From positions 248,001-312,000 of the forward strand of contig NW_024881566.1 in NCBI RefSeq assembly GCF_019059575.1: 64,000 bases of DNA, in the 5' to 3' direction. Positions within the stretch are counted from its first letter, which is position 1. Every line of letters starts with the position of its first letter. Positions 25,365 to 36,500 of this stretch are shown here, piece by piece. Origin of the DNA: Amphibalanus amphitrite (lineage: Eukaryota; Arthropoda; Thecostraca; Balanomorpha; Balanidae). The notes below the pieces were generated by a model, which saw nothing but the letters and a program-made list of their open reading frames with translations, was not told where the DNA came from and searched no databases. Made by a program: the position numbers and the translations under genes.

Positions 25365-25480
25365 TTAGCGCATGTCATTATTCACCATGAGTATTTCTGA
25401 CAGGTTTTCTATAAGTTCCACAAAGAACAGAGGCGCCACCACCGCACCTTGCGGCACGCCTTGGTGGGCGGTTTGACAGG
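25365..25480 (-). pseudogene. Reverse-transcriptase fragment (LINE-type relic)
   Basis: The minus strand encodes HQGVPQGAVVAPLFFVELIENL, which is 22 residues; its core GVPQGAVVAPLFF is the conserved RT block (GVPQGxxLxPLLFxxxINDL) of non-LTR retrotransposons. The frame ends in TAA at 25,365-25,367, before the position of the catalytic YADD motif. No other RT blocks are seen upstream, so this is a small dead fragment. Confidence 0.5.
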
Positions 25481-25489
25481 CCTGGCTAC

Positions 25490-26880
25490 CGACAGCAGCT
25501 GCAGCCAGCAGAGCGCAGGGCGGGATATCTGTCCGGGTCACCACAACTGCAGCCTGCGCGCATCCGGCTGCCACCAGCGAGCCGAACAAACAACACAAAA
25601 CTGTCCGCGACTTGTCGACAACACGCGGAAAGTCGGCGAAACTCGGCGATCGCCAGACCACGGCCAAAGCTGGCGCCACCTGCAGCCGAAATCCGAACCA
25701 CACAGAAAACGATACGCTTCAAAAGGTCACAATCAATATTTTTGAAAGCCCAAAACTTAAATATTTCAAACAGCACTTTGCATCTTGGGCAAACAGACCA
25801 CGATATCCCGTTTTGGACTGCACAACCCTCGCATGTCCCATGCGTCTGATGGCAGGCCGATGCTTGCTGCAGACATTCAACAGGTGGCTGCGCTCACCAC
25901 TCGCCGTGAGAGCGTCGGTCACCACTCACCGCTGGGATCCTCCGCTGCTGCAATCGTCGATCCTAGGTCAGTCGTGTCTCCGAGACGCAGTTCGTACTCA
26001 CTCCGGATTCAACCGCTCACCCACAACTCTCCAGCAGTCTCCCAGGTTCGCACAGCCACCTCAGCCCACCGCAGCCTCTCGCGATCCGCTCTGCACACTC
26101 GTCACCGTATCTGCACGCCTACCTCCCTGTCGGCTCTGCGGCCCTCTGCGTTCCTCGCTCAGCTCTGTGCACAGCTGGTCACTGTGGCTCGGCGCGGCGG
26201 CGGCCGACCGGACGGCGGCACGACGGACACTGGCGCCGCGGGGCCGCCGGCACGGCACCTGACGTCGCTGCCGCCGTCACAGAATGACGTCACCACACGG
26301 CCGGCCAGCGGCACCACAACACGGCGAGAGCCGGCCGGCACAGGTCAGACCGCAGCCAGTCCTGGACAGGGCAGTCATTATAGACGCAGGATTGAGTTAG
26401 GCAGATTTTGATATGCGAAGGGGTTGGTGTCAAGTGAGTCACGGCAGCTCACCTGAATAAAACTGAAAATGCAGCTGAGTCACGTTTAGTGTGACGAATG
26501 ACGATAACTACTGGTTGAGTTCATCATCCCGAAGCGTTTAGCGGCTGGCGCTATTGAATCTCAGCTGTCATGATAATCGGGGCTAAAACTGTACATTTAG
26601 TAACAATCAGACATGAGCAAAGGTCCATGACATGTGGTAATGGACACTTGCACTTAATACACCATAACATGGGAACTGCAATAACAAGAGTTGTGGGCCG
26701 CGTACTTATGAAAAAGGTCAAGGACACCCAAGGGCTAGACAACTGCCAGATGCATTGTATGACGTCAGATCACAACACAACAGAAGTCGCTGGTGGTGCC
26801 GCCCTGAAGTCTGAACAAAGTCAGCCTACCAGAGTTGACAACCAATGTATACAGTATACCTTACTTTTTCTATATAGGTT
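25490..26880. other. Intergenic DNA, no gene recognised
   Basis: GC-rich to about 26,400, then AT-richer. A further TGACGTCA-type site lies near 26,284. Frames of about 210 codons at 25,612-26,411 overlap each other in different frames and have no domain content. Confidence 0.4.
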
Positions 26881-26884
26881 GATA

Positions 26885-28241
26885 GGGTAGGGTGGGGTAA
26901 TTTGAACATATTTTTACGTCTTCTCCGTCGTACCAAATTCCAGCTCAACCCTGGATGAAGAAAAACTGTTTCAGTTGCGCAAATGTCACTTCCTTTCACC
27001 ATGCAAACCTCATTTTTGGACGAGCCGAGCGTACCTTGGATAGCATAGCCTCACTTCTCCACCAAGTCACGGTGTGTTCAAATTGCCCCACCGTGGGGTA
27101 ATTTGAACATACTGCCTTTACGTGCCATAAAAACGATAATCCCGCCAGCACCGATTTTGTTTGATGCGTAAACAAATTGATAGAGCAATCCTAAACATAC
27201 CTTCATTTGAAAAATCAACAAAACAACAAGCATAACACTTGAAGAGTATCAATATATGCATGCTGCACACCGGTCAGTTGACAGAAGTCGCCTCTCTTCA
27301 GTTAACAGAACGTCTATTATTTTCGTTCAATAAAAACTCGCCCAACCTTACTTCATCTGTTATAGTGGCGCCAATCGGAACCTGGACATTTGGAGTTCTG
27401 ATTTTGTCCAATGTCCAATTCGGAATTGGTTGGACAAAGGTAGCAGACTGGACAACATTGGACGATGGCTTACTACACTTCAGCATTTTTATGAAGTAAT
27501 CGTGCAGGCATTGATTGGCGAATGGACAGCTTAGTTAAGCTCTCAATATATTGAACACTTTTCAGCTGGTAAAACTACAATATAAATAATAATGACAGCT
27601 TTGGATGCTGATCAATGCGTAATTTTCGGACATATTTGGACACATGGCTGATTAAAAAAAAAAAAAATGGACGGAAATTCAACGAAAATCCCGGACATTG
27701 GACGGAAATTAGGCACAAATTTTCTAAAACTGGCATCACATAGCTGCTACTGCTTTGTGTCGATAATATTGGCAAAAAAAGCTAGGAACGTTGTTTTTTT
27801 CGGAGTTATACCTGCCTTTATTAAAATCCTCACACTATGTTCAAATTACCCCACGCTAAAAGTTATTTTGTCATATTTTAACACAGGTTTCAAAAGCCAA
27901 TTTCTTGGGTTGAAGGCACTTTATAGTTCATTGTACAACAAAAGCCGTTGCGTGTTAAGTGCTAGCAATGTAATGTTTTGCGCTGCAATGAAGTTGCAAT
28001 GACGTGTTGTTGGGCGTTTTTACTTGCGAAATTGACTTTTTACATTGTGCGTCCACATCTTAATTCCCTGAAACTTTAAACCCCGTTCATATGATAGCCC
28101 GTTTAGTTACGATAATTTCCCTAATTGGTCTTATTGTCGTGCCACTTATGGATTTTCCATAATTTTGTGTTATTCATACTATGTTCAAATTGCCCCACAT
28201 GTTCAAATTGCCCCACATGTTCAAATTACCCCACCCTACCC
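26885..28241. mobile_element. TA-flanked non-autonomous DNA transposon
   Basis: The terminal inverted repeats begin GGGTAGGGTGGGGTAATTTG and end with its reverse complement. Both ends abut TA (26,883-26,884 and 28,242-28,243), the expected target duplication of IS630-Tc1-mariner-like elements. The TIR core GGGGTAATTTGAACAT recurs inside: head-to-head as a palindrome at 27,075-27,110, singly near 27,837, and as three tandem copies at the right end (about 28,185-28,235). No transposase frame is visible. Confidence 0.8.
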
Positions 28242-28243
28242 TA

Positions 28244-30012
28244 AACACTAAACATGTTTGGTGGGGAGCAACGGCAGTGGTATCAAAGGTCACTGAACTA
28301 ATGAGTAACTAGCTCCGACAAACACTTCATTAATGTGTAACAAATGTAACAATACACGGATGCTAGGCACAATTTTGATAATATTTACCAATCAGAATTA
28401 CTAATTTGACTGATCCGGACATTTGGTCACTCAACCGATGGCAATACGGTGACTGCTGGGTACGAGACGCCGGCACCGTCACATTACGGGATGGGACGCC
28501 GGCGCTGTTTGCTGTTGGGGACCGGATAGTGATGCTATCTGTTACGGACGGGACGGGATGCTGTAGGGGATGTACTCCAGCACTGCTTCATGAGCACGAC
28601 TTCCCACTGAGGACGGACGCCGACGCTGTCCGATGGGTACGGATGCCGACGCCGATGCAATGCGTTGTGGACGGGATGGACGCCGATTCTCACAGGCTCC
28701 GAGAAACATCGATCGTGCCGCTGTCATCCGTAACGTCCAATGCTCATCATCATACCGACGCCGGCATACGGGCCGGCTGCCGTCATACGGCCAGGTCGAT
28801 ACGGCCGCGCGATAGGCGTCCAGCCACACACCGGTACCACGCCCGGCTTACTGACCAGCGACAATTCGCCTTGATACAGGCATACAACGGCGTCTCCATT
28901 GAAACTCACTCACTGAGACCAACAAAGGACACATCCTCAGTATGAAGCTGGTGTCACCATTCATAAGAGAACAGAAAAGCAGGGGAAGAAAACCCCTGCA
29001 TAACCAAGCTACTTTGCACAAAAGCCATGACAGTGGCTCCGGAGCAATGGATATTGGTATATTTAAGAAATCTGGGGCTATTTTTACATACCTACCTGGC
29101 CAAGGGTTTTCAGATCAGAAGTGCCAAAGCAGACCCAGATTCACGATCCCAGCCAGGAAAAAAATGATAAGTGATAGATGCACCTAAAACCGATCATTTC
29201 GCATATTATTTATCTAATGGTATGTAGTAATTAATACTATATTTTATAATAATAAAAAATGATTTTTGGAAAGGCCTGTTTTCTGACATCTCTATATGTA
29301 TTTCCCCTATACAAAGGTGGTTTTCCATATTCATATACACTGTGGTTTTCCAGAGGAAGTTCATAGCCAGGCATTTAACTCACAAGTTGATGCATGAGAA
29401 CCATTAATTTTGTAGCACCTCAATACAACACAATAGTGCATCATCAAAATGGAAGAGCACAAAAGGGTCTAGGCTGTAGTCTTCTAAAATCAAGATAAAA
29501 TTATAATTAGGTACTCATAAAAACAAACAGTCAACAGCCATAATGCAGTTTGACAGAATCCCCTGACCTGAGGATTCAATTTCATCAAATGTTGTTAATG
29601 GGATTAAGCAGAAGCTGGGTGAGGATCAAAACCTGTGAAAAAAAAAACATTAAGAACAAAATGGTTTTGCACTTTTTCATCCACTCAAAATTCACACTCA
29701 AAAAGATCAATTTTATAGCTTGAATACATCTTTGCAAATATAAGCATTCAGCTGCACCATGGTGGATGCATGTTAGTTGTTACCATGCGGGGTGGATGGA
29801 GCATTACATTTTTAGAATGGGGCTCATGGGTAAAATGTCAGCACATAAAAAGCTGACATATTGTTAATATTTACAAACAAGTCTAAAGTTTATTTCTATC
29901 TAAAAGCCTGTACCTTGCAGTCAACAAGAAGCAAGATTGAGATGAGGGCAAAATTGCAAGGCAAAGAAGTATTTTTGTTCAACAGCAATTAAGTGAAAGT
30001 GATGCAAGATAA
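28244..30012. other. Intergenic DNA, no gene recognised
   Basis: Segment 28,430-28,860 is GC-rich with irregular GGACGCCGACG repeats, which create a 179-codon frame without coding signature. The rest is AT-rich with no structure I can name beyond a short AGCAGGGG/CCCCTGCA hairpin near 28,978. Confidence 0.45.
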
Positions 30013-30016
30013 ATAA

Positions 30017-30470
30017 GACCTGTTCCAGCACCTCCAGAAACCTCCAAAAACCTCTAGAATTCTCCAGTCAGCATTCCAGCACCTCCAGTAAGCTCCAAAA
30101 GTCTCTAGAATTCTCCAGTCAGCATTCCAGCATCTCCAGCAAGCTCCAGAAAGCTCTCGCCAAGGCTCCTGAAACCTCCAGTAGCCTCCAGTCAGTTGTG
30201 AGGTCCACATTTGACTGGAGATTCACTGGAGGCTCTGGTCTACAATTATGGTGCACATGTGACAAGCATGAGTGTAAACAAAGGACTAAGACAGGTAAGT
30301 TTACAATCCAATTGTACAGAAAATTACAGTATTATAATTCTTAAATCTTTCTTAATTAAGCTAAAAACAAATTTGTTTTTTTCAAGGGTGAGCCATCATC
30401 ATTCTTTTGGTATCCATGACACCAATCTCCAGGAATCTCCAGATTCCATTCCTATGTCTCCAGTGAAACT
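30017..30470. repeat. First copy of a CTCCAG-rich repeat unit
   Basis: Begins CCTGTTCCAGCACCTCCAG and continues with many CTCCAG words, a TCTACAATTATGG landmark, an AT-rich centre and CCAGATTCCATTCCT near its end. It is a direct duplicate of the following unit and lacks the 154-bp insertion seen there. Confidence 0.65.
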
Positions 30471-30472
30471 TA

Positions 30473-31151
30473 GGGCCTGTTCCAGCACCTCCAGAAACCT
30501 CCAGAAAGCTCTAGAATCCTCCAGTGAGCATTCCAGCACCTCCAGTAAGCTCCAGAAAGCTCTTGCCAAAGATCCAGAAGCCTCCAGTAGGTAGCCTCCA
30601 GTAAGTTGCAAAAGTCTGCATTTCGCTGGAGGTTCACTGGAGGCCTTGGTCTACAATTATGGCGCACATGTGATAATTAAGAATGTAAACAAAGTACCTT
30701 TGACGGTTAATTTTATAATTCGAACGTAAAGTAAATTACAATACATTATAATAATTTTTTTAAATTTTCTAACTAAAATTAATAACACATTTTGTTTTCC
30801 AAGTGTGAACCATTATCATTCTTTTGGTATCCCTGACACCAACCTCCAGAAGTATCCAGATTGGACGACGGTGAAAACAGGGCGCCTGGGGCGATTTGAT
30901 CAAGGTTGGTGAAATTTACATGTGATGTTTGGTATTTAGAAGGCTAACATAAGGGGAGAAACTCCAAATGTCACGTGACTAATATGCCCTCCGGCGCCCT
31001 GTTTTCACCGGCGTCCTCCAGATTGCATTCCTGTGCCTCCATTAATACTTCTAGTAGAGCCTCCAGTCAAGAATTTCTGCTGGAGGTGCTAAAATAGGCC
31101 CTTACTGAGCCTCCAGTCATGAATTTCTACTGGAGACACTGGAACAGGCCC
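30473..31151. mobile_element. PIF/Harbinger-like non-autonomous element
   Basis: Left end GGGCCTGTTCCAG and right end CTGGAACAGGCCC are inverted. Both are bordered by TTA (30,470-30,472 and 31,152-31,154), the 3-bp target typical of PIF/Harbinger. The interior repeats CTCCAG words and is colinear with the unit at 30,017-30,470. A smaller element sits inside at 30,863-31,016. No coding capacity. Confidence 0.7.
30863..31016. mobile_element. 154-bp MITE with 8-bp target duplication
   Basis: The inverted ends are GGACGACGGTGAAAACAGGG and its near complement ending CACCGGCGTCC. The flanks carry the direct repeat TCCAGATT (30,855-30,862 and 31,017-31,024). The neighbouring duplicate unit has the uninterrupted site (TCCAGATTCCATTCC near 30,438), so the insertion is precise and younger than the duplication. 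An 8-bp duplication suggests hAT. Confidence 0.8.
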
Positions 31152-31345
31152 TTAGACAGACATTAAAATCAGCTAAGTACTCACACCACATTTTAGCTTT
31201 CTATGAAAATTCCTCTGTTATCATTATGGATCATGATTATCAACTTGAACTGATACTTGATAGTCACCGTGGAACTGATAAGTTGAAGTAATGATGTGAT
31301 AGAGTGGAAGAGAAGCCAAAAGTCATACTAATGCTGATGTTGATA

Positions 31346-32073
31346 TCAGTTGGGGAAACTACGAGGCGAATGTCAAAAAATGGATTGGTCAATAAATGGA
31401 CTTTTGATGACCATATATGGGCATAAATGCAGCCCCCGCTACTAAGGGTGAAAAACGGTATAACGAGCCGGTACTTGTGGTATCGCGTCCACTTATTGGA
31501 GAGAAAAGGCTTCCATTTTTCACTAGGAATTAGTGTGATTTGATTAAATTCGGCGAATTGACTCGAAAATGCGATAGGAAAACGGCTTTTCTGCAGGTTC
31601 TGGGCGTCACAATCAGCTGGCCATTCAATAAATGGATTGGTTTTTATGAAAGAAAATTGTTAAAAGATTTAATTTAATTACAATAAACAAAAATATTTAA
31701 TTCTAAAATAATAACTCAACTACAATTAGAAAAACCATAATCAAAATAATAAAAATAATGACATTTTTAAACCACGGTACTGCTTACATTTTTTGGCGCG
31801 TCTGTTTCAATCCGCCATATTTGCCAATCACGGTTTGACCTTGCGTTGTAACTTTGCGATTTAGAGCCGCCAGTTAATTATGCACCGGGTGAGTGTAGGT
31901 CTTGTGTGGTTAAAAAACATTCTTATGCCTTATTTTTTCATTTGAATGCTAAAATTCATTGAAAAGATGAAGTTGTCTGATTTTATGACCATATATGGTC
32001 ATCGCCCCGCCCACTCCAGCCGCTGATTGGCTAATCCATTTTTTGTTTGGCTCCTCGTAGTTTCCCCAACTGA
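31346..32073. mobile_element. TA-flanked MITE
   Basis: Terminal inverted repeats start TCAGTTGGGGAAACTACGAG and extend imperfectly through an AAAAAATGGATT motif to about 50 bp. TA dinucleotides border both ends (31,344-31,345; 32,074-32,075). The interior is very AT-rich, with CCATATATGG motifs near both ends. No coding capacity. Confidence 0.75.
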
Positions 32074-33313
32074 TATAGCTTGTTGATGGGTGAATCATGA
32101 ATCACTTATCATACAATATTCAATTACATCCCTGAGGATATGTATATCCTCACCCAACTTATTACGATAAATGAGAAAACTGTATCATACGAGAACAAGA
32201 ATGAAGAATCAAAACAGTGCACATCTGCCAACAACGTCGTCCATTATTCATTGAGCAAAGTAAGGTTCCATGGCGTCCTAGCGCAACAAGCAAGATTTTT
32301 TCCGGTCACATGCATGCTGAAGCAAAACCATAGGTCAAAACAGTAAAAACAGTTCGAAAATGCGTTTGCAACTCACATGTATCGGTTCCCCCAGTCACGC
32401 CCTCCTCCGCCTCCATCGCTGTGTACTTTTAGAAACAACGTAGTGGTGGACAGTTTTACGGCAATAGAGGTGGGTCAGCAAGGATGACGCTATTGAAAAC
32501 TAAACTGCTGCTAAAAAGTTTATGCGGGGCCGTGGAGTTTGAGCACCCCAACAAATTGGCCTTCCATGCGATTTTTAAATGTATTTATTCTCCACGTACT
32601 GGGAAACTCTCAGACACAGGTCACTCAAGGTCAGTTGACCAGGTCATGTGAATGTCAGGTAACCTAAATTAAAAAACGTTTCCACGCTCGTCACAGCTAC
32701 CTACCTACACTGAATGGTTTGAAACTTGGTTGGTTTGAAACTTAGGTACCGCGATGCATGAGAGTGACAGCCGACAGGATATGCAAAACGACAATTTTGA
32801 ATTTTCGATAGGTATCGGTCACCCGAGGTCAGGTCAATTTTGCAATCGCTCGATTATAAGACAATACGAGAAACTCTGAGTGTCTGAGAAAATATGAGAC
32901 TGCGACGAAAGTATTTGGACAAAAGCCATTTTAACCCTCGCCCGCACATGCCATTTTCCCATCCTAGAACGCACATGGGGGGGGTGGTTGCCACCCCCCC
33001 CCCCGCGCCATTTCGTTCCTGTTGGAGATAGAGCTTAGCGGTAAAGACTAAAAAGATTCTTTGGGAAGAGACGAATCCAATGATACCCAGTTTTACCTTC
33101 TCAGGTCAGTCATTGACCTTCCAGGTCAGGTCAAACTAAAAAATGTTGCTATTTTGGGTCACCGTTGGATATCAAGTGCGCTGCTTATCAAATACCGATG
33201 ACGATGCTGTTTTCTGGTGCCAAGCCAGCTAGAACCTCTTTGTCACACTACCCGACCAGAATTTTGCTGCTGAGGTCATTTCAGGTCAAGTTAGGTCAAG
33301 GTCAATTATATGT

Positions 33314-33447
33314 TGTAGTGGTTTGCGCCCTCCTGGCTAGACTCGTGGTTTCCACGCGAGTTGTTTATTATTCTCCCGCCAAAAGACAACGACAATCTCG
33401 GCGCACTTGGCGACCTAAAATGCTGCAATATGCTGCAATACAGTACA
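33314..33447 (-). repeat. 3' LTR of the Gypsy element
   Basis: 134 bp, TG...CA ends, identical to 37,621-37,754. It contains an exact 10-bp tandem repeat (TGCTGCAATA twice). It is unusually short for a Gypsy LTR. Confidence 0.95.
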
Positions 33448-33533
33448 CTTTCCCCCTCGGAACATAAGACGTACTGCAACTTCAACTTCACAAAGAGCTT
33501 CGCCAGACACTCACATGAGCTATGCTTACTACT

Positions 33534-36500
33534 TTAGCCAAAGGCCAGCGCGCTGATTTCAATCAGGCGCTGAGGCGCACGCTTAGGTCTACTTGACCTG
33601 CGCAGCGCCGGTGTAGGCGACAGTGACAACGAAGATGGCCGCGCAGGCTCCACCCGACTGCTACTCTCTGCCTCGTTGTCGTCAGTCGTCCGTCCTTCAT
33701 CCAGCGTAGCTGACTCATCAGGATAGACCCGGTCTGAGTCCCGTGTCGTCACCGACCGGTCCGGTTCAGCCGCAGACTCCCTGCGTTCCAGTACCGGAGG
33801 CGGAGACGGTCGGCCCACTGTCTCCTCGTGAGCCTCCTCCCGGCGAGAAGGATCGTGCCGAAGGTGGTTGACGTGGACGAACCGGACTCGACCGTGAACC
33901 CTGCACAGGTACGTATGCGGTCCCTTACGGCACAGGACGATGCCCGGTACCCACGTCACACGCTGGTCGCTGCGACAATTCCGCACGAACACAGGCTGCC
34001 GCGCTGTGAATTCGCGCAGCTTCATGTCCTTTCCATCATGACTTGCTTTCTGTTGCTCCTGCATCTTCTCCACTTGAGCCTTCAAATTGGGCTTGAGTAG
34101 GGACAGACGCGTCCTCGGCGCTCGGCGAAGAAACAGTTCCGCCGGCGTTTTTCCAGTGACTGTGTGTGGCGTGTTTCGGTACGCGAACAGGAAACTGTCC
34201 ACTTGGTGTCGAAGCGTTCTCTTCTCCCCCGACACTTCGTTTTTCAGCAGGTTTTCCTTCAGCGTACGGACGCAACGCTCCACCTGACCATTCGACGCGC
34301 TGTGATATGGCGGCGTCCTCTTGTGCTTCACTCCATTCCTTTTCAGGAAGTCGCTGAACTCCGACGACGTGAACGACGGTCCATTATCAGTGACAACAAC
34401 CTCCGGAACCCCGAAACGTGCGAAGAGGCTGCGGAGTGCTTCGACCGTTCGCGCTGTCTTGATGTCCGCCATCAGGAAGACTTCTAGCCATTTTGAATGA
34501 CCGTCTACTACCAAGAGGAATTGCTGACCTCCTTTCTCAGCAAAATCCAGATGCACTCTTTCCCACACACGTTCTGGCCATTCCCAGGGTATCAGCGGTG
34601 CTGCGGTCGGGTCTTGTCGGACGGCCTGACATGCGCAGCAGCTCTTCACTTCCGCATCGATGTCAGCATCAAGCCCCGGCCACCAGAGGTAGCTTCTCGC
34701 AAGGGCTTTCATACGACCGATACCCGGATGCTCCTGATGCAGGTCCTGGAGAAGCCGCTGTCTGAACTTCGGCGGGATTATCACTCGTCTTCCCCACAGG
34801 AGGCATCCATCTTCTACAGACAGTTCCTCTCTTCTTGTGAAGAACGGCTGGATGTCGTCCGTGATGTCGTCATGCCAGCCCGACATGACGTACTCGCTCA
34901 CCTTACCAAGCGTCAGATCCCGTCTGGTTTCTTCTTTGATTTCTTGTGCTGTCAGCGGGAGCTCCTCGACAACGGAGAACACCGGCTCTTCTTCCATTTG
35001 ATCCGGGTCTTCAATGTTGTCCCTGTTTGTCACCAGCCGAGACAGCGCATCAGCGTTGCCGTGTAGATCCGATCGTCGATATTCGATCTTGTAGCTGTAC
35101 GCCGCCAGCATGAGTGCCCAACGTTGCATTCTTGCCGCGGCGAGGGGCGGCACTGCCGTATGCGGCCCCAGGAGACTGGTCAGCGCCTGGTGATCTGTGA
35201 CCAGGGTGAACAGCCGTCCATACAGGTACTGATGGAACTTCTTTAGTCCGAACATGATACTCAGTCCCTCTCGTTCCACTTGTGCATAGTTGCGTTCGGT
35301 GGGAGTCATAGTCCTTGACGCGAAGGCGATTGGTCGTTCCGATCCGTCGCTCATGACGTGAGATATGACCGCTCCCAGTCCGTATGATGAGGCGTCACAA
35401 CTGAGCTTGATGGGCTTCTCTTCGTCATAGTGCACCAGCACGTCATCTTCACCCAGTGCTGACTTCAGCTGTTGGAACACCTTCTCGCAGGCTGGAGTCC
35501 AGTTCCAGCGTGCCTCTTTCTGCAGCAGCTGGTTCAGCGGCTGCAGCTGCGTCGAGAGGTTTGGCAAAAACCTCCTGTAGAAGTTGATGATGCCCAACAT
35601 GCTCTGCAGCTCCTTGACGTCGTCCGGCCTCTTCATGTTCCTGATGGCCTGGATCTTTTCTTCTGTGGGATGGATTCCATCCGCCGTGATCCTGTGTCCC
35701 AGATAGTCGAGCTCCGTCTTGAACATCTCACACTTTGCACCATTTAGGTGGATGTTGTACTTCTCCAGGCGCTCCATCACTTGGCTGAGGTCTCTGCGGT
35801 GCTCCTCCACTGATGAACTGGCCACCAGAATATCGTCGAGATACACCAGTACCCCATCCAGTCCTTGAAGGGCCTGGTCCATCACCTTCTGGAACAACTC
35901 TGGTGCCTGGGCTACACCATATGGCAGGCGTTGAGGCTGTAGGAGACCTCTCGGTGTGTTGATCACCAGCAGGCGCTTCGATGCTTCTGAGAGCTCACAC
36001 TGCAGGTAAGCCTGAGACAAGTCCAACTTAGAGAACACTTTGCCCTTGATTTTTGCAAAGAGGTCCTGGACCGTGGGCAACGGGTAAGTGCCCACCTCAG
36101 CCCACCGGTTTACGGTGACCTTGTAGTCTCCACATAGCCTGACTGTTCCATCCTGTTTCATCACTGTGACGATGGGTGATGCCCACTCACTGCTGGTGAC
36201 TGGAACCAAGATTCCCTCATTCACCAGCCTGTCCAGCTCCTCAGTGACCTTGGTTCTGAGAGCGTAGGGCACACTGCGGGGCTTGAAGAAGCCTGGTGTT
36301 GCTCCCTCTTTCAGCTTAACCTCTACTTTGAAGGATTTGATGGGCCCCTTACCTTTCAGAAACACTTCTGGGTACTGCTTCTGTATATCACCCTTTTCCA
36401 CCATATTCATGGTGGCAAACGACTTCCAGTCCAGTCTGAAGACCTTGAGCCAGTCTCGACCCATCAGGTTGGGACGTCGGCTGTCCACATCCACCACCAG

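Noticed and set aside
28406-28945. 179-codon frame
   Set aside because: Created by irregular GGACGCCGACG repeats; both strands are open.
33165-33467. Frames starting MDIKCAAYQIP at 33,165 and 39,797
   Set aside because: Duplicate frames within the two MITE copies; one simply runs into the LTR. Not genes.
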